NCBI GenBank assembly: GCA_018065885.1
Contig: JAGHSL010000259.1
Location: 1-7,083 of the forward strand
Length of the DNA stretch: 7,083 bases
Source of the DNA: Candidatus Limimorpha equi
Lineage (GTDB): Bacteria; Bacteroidota; Bacteroidia; Bacteroidales; F082
Direction of reading: 5' to 3'
The position numbers and the translations under genes are program-made. A model generated the notes under the pieces. That model worked only from the letters and a program-made list of their open reading frames with translations, was not told the origin of the DNA and searched no databases. Shown here in pieces: positions 6,649 through 7,083 of the stretch (positions are counted from its first letter, which is position 1; every line of letters starts with the position of its first letter).

Positions 6649-7025
6649 GCGATTCAGAGGGACTGTCGCGGGTCGGGAAAGCCGGCGCGAGGAAAGTCGG
6701 GACAGCATAGAGCACCGTACTTCTTAACAGGAAGGTATCTGCGAGGATAACTGCAAGTGCCACAGAAATATACCGCCCTGAGCTTGTCGAAGGGTAAGGG
6801 TGAAAACGCGAGGTAAAAGCTCACGCATCGGGTGGTGACATTCCGATGAGGTAAACCATACGGGCTGCAAAACCATGTATAGAGACGATGGCTTCTCAGG
6901 AAGCCGGGAGGGTCGCTCGCCCGAGTCTTAGGGTAGGTCGCTTGAGCCAACGGGTGACTGTTGGCCTAGAGAAATGACAGTCGCCCCGAAAGGGGAACAG
7001 AATCCCGCTTACAACGCTGAACCGC
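6649..7025 (+). ncRNA. rnpB: RNase P RNA (class A)
   Basis: This is the catalytic RNA that removes 5' leaders from precursor tRNAs with the RnpA protein. Conserved blocks appear in order: GAGGAAAGTCGGGACA (P3/P4 5' side), AGTGCCACAGAAATATACC, GGTAAGGGTGAAAA, GGTAAACC, GGGTAGGTCGCTTGAGCCAA, and ACAGAATCCCGCTTAC (P4 3' side). Helices can be paired by eye. P1 is GCGATTCAG (6649-6657) with CTGAACCGC (7017-7025). P2 is GACTGTC (6661-6667) with GACAGTC (6976-6982). P4 is AAG-T-CGGGA with TCCCG-CTT, keeping the bulged U. P18 is CCCC-GAAA-GGGG (6984-6995). The length of about 377 bases is normal. The P12 position is occupied by a short GAGCTTGTCGA motif. A promoter and an intrinsic terminator flank the gene, so it is its own transcription unit. 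The ends are set by P1 and may be off by a few bases. Confidence 0.95.
6776..6794. repeat. Short dispersed-type motif forming the P12 arm of RNase P RNA
   Basis: CCCTGAGCTTGTCGAAGGG fills the space between the conserved ACCGCC and GGTAAGGGTGAAA blocks, where the variable P12 hairpin belongs. The ends CCCT and AGGG can pair, the interior only weakly. From memory this sequence and its reverse complement recur as a dispersed repeat in many bacterial genomes. Within the window a diverged reverse-complement relative is at 2340-2355. Confidence 0.55.
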
Positions 7026-7037
7026 ATCTTTTAAATT

Positions 7038-7072
7038 GGCGTCGATTTAACTTGTTAGGTCGCGCCTTTTTT
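7038..7072 (+). terminator. Rho-independent terminator after rnpB
   Basis: GGCG (7038-7041) pairs with CGCC (7063-7066). After a bulged T, CGATTTAA (7043-7050) pairs with TTAGGTCG (7055-7062) with two G-T wobbles, closing a CTTG loop. Six T residues follow at once (7067-7072). The hairpin begins 12 bases after the P1 helix of RNase P RNA, so the primary transcript would need slight 3' trimming. Confidence 0.85.
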
Positions 7073-7083
7073 GTTTTTGGCCT

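Noticed and set aside
6494..6950. Minus-strand open frames overlapping the RNase P RNA
   Set aside because: The region is explained by conserved RNase P helices on the plus strand; the frames have no supporting features.

Overview
The window comes from a member of the Bacteroidota, most likely order Bacteroidales. Four signs point there: three consecutive secreted proteins ending in type IX secretion (T9SS) type A sorting domains, A-rich translation leaders without a Shine-Dalgarno motif, a perfect Bacteroidetes -7 box (TAnnTTTG) in front of the RNA gene, and a family C10 cysteine peptidase. No species can be named from sequence alone.

Left part (1-5031), all on the plus strand. The 3' end of a right-handed beta-helix surface protein is followed by a 501-residue exported protein with beta-propeller-like repeats, then an 850-residue streptopain-like (C10) cysteine protease with intact Cys and His, a Spi-type propeptide, fibronectin-III-like modules and its own sorting domain. 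All three should cross the inner membrane by Sec and the outer membrane by T9SS, so they look like cell-surface or secreted products. The two intergenic gaps are copies of one another: the same C-terminal tail codons (GKWVKE-stop), a GAGACG/CGTCTC palindrome, and a nearly identical A-rich leader that carries the next ATG.

Middle (5032-5307). This 276-base gap has no ordinary gene but is dense in structure. It holds a third and different palindrome of the same family, then an orphan DNA copy of the sorting-domain tail that lies in frame with the protease beyond its stop codon. After that come 3.6 copies of a 23-base tandem repeat and a weak promoter candidate. The array ends about 70 bases before the next gene.

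Right part (5308-7083). First is a 424-residue AAA_14/DUF4143-type ATPase with Walker A, Walker B and a C-terminal PD-(D/E)xK-like motif. Next is a well-formed RNase P RNA gene (rnpB) with a Bacteroidetes promoter and a strong intrinsic terminator. The variable P12 arm of the RNase P RNA consists of a short GAGCTTGTCGA-type motif. A diverged reverse-complement relative of that motif appears as an in-frame 24-base insertion in the sorting domain of the second gene.

The most notable features are the small repeats and tails that recur in coding, intergenic and structural RNA positions, and the iteron-like array in front of the ATPase. No clearly new multi-gene system is evident.
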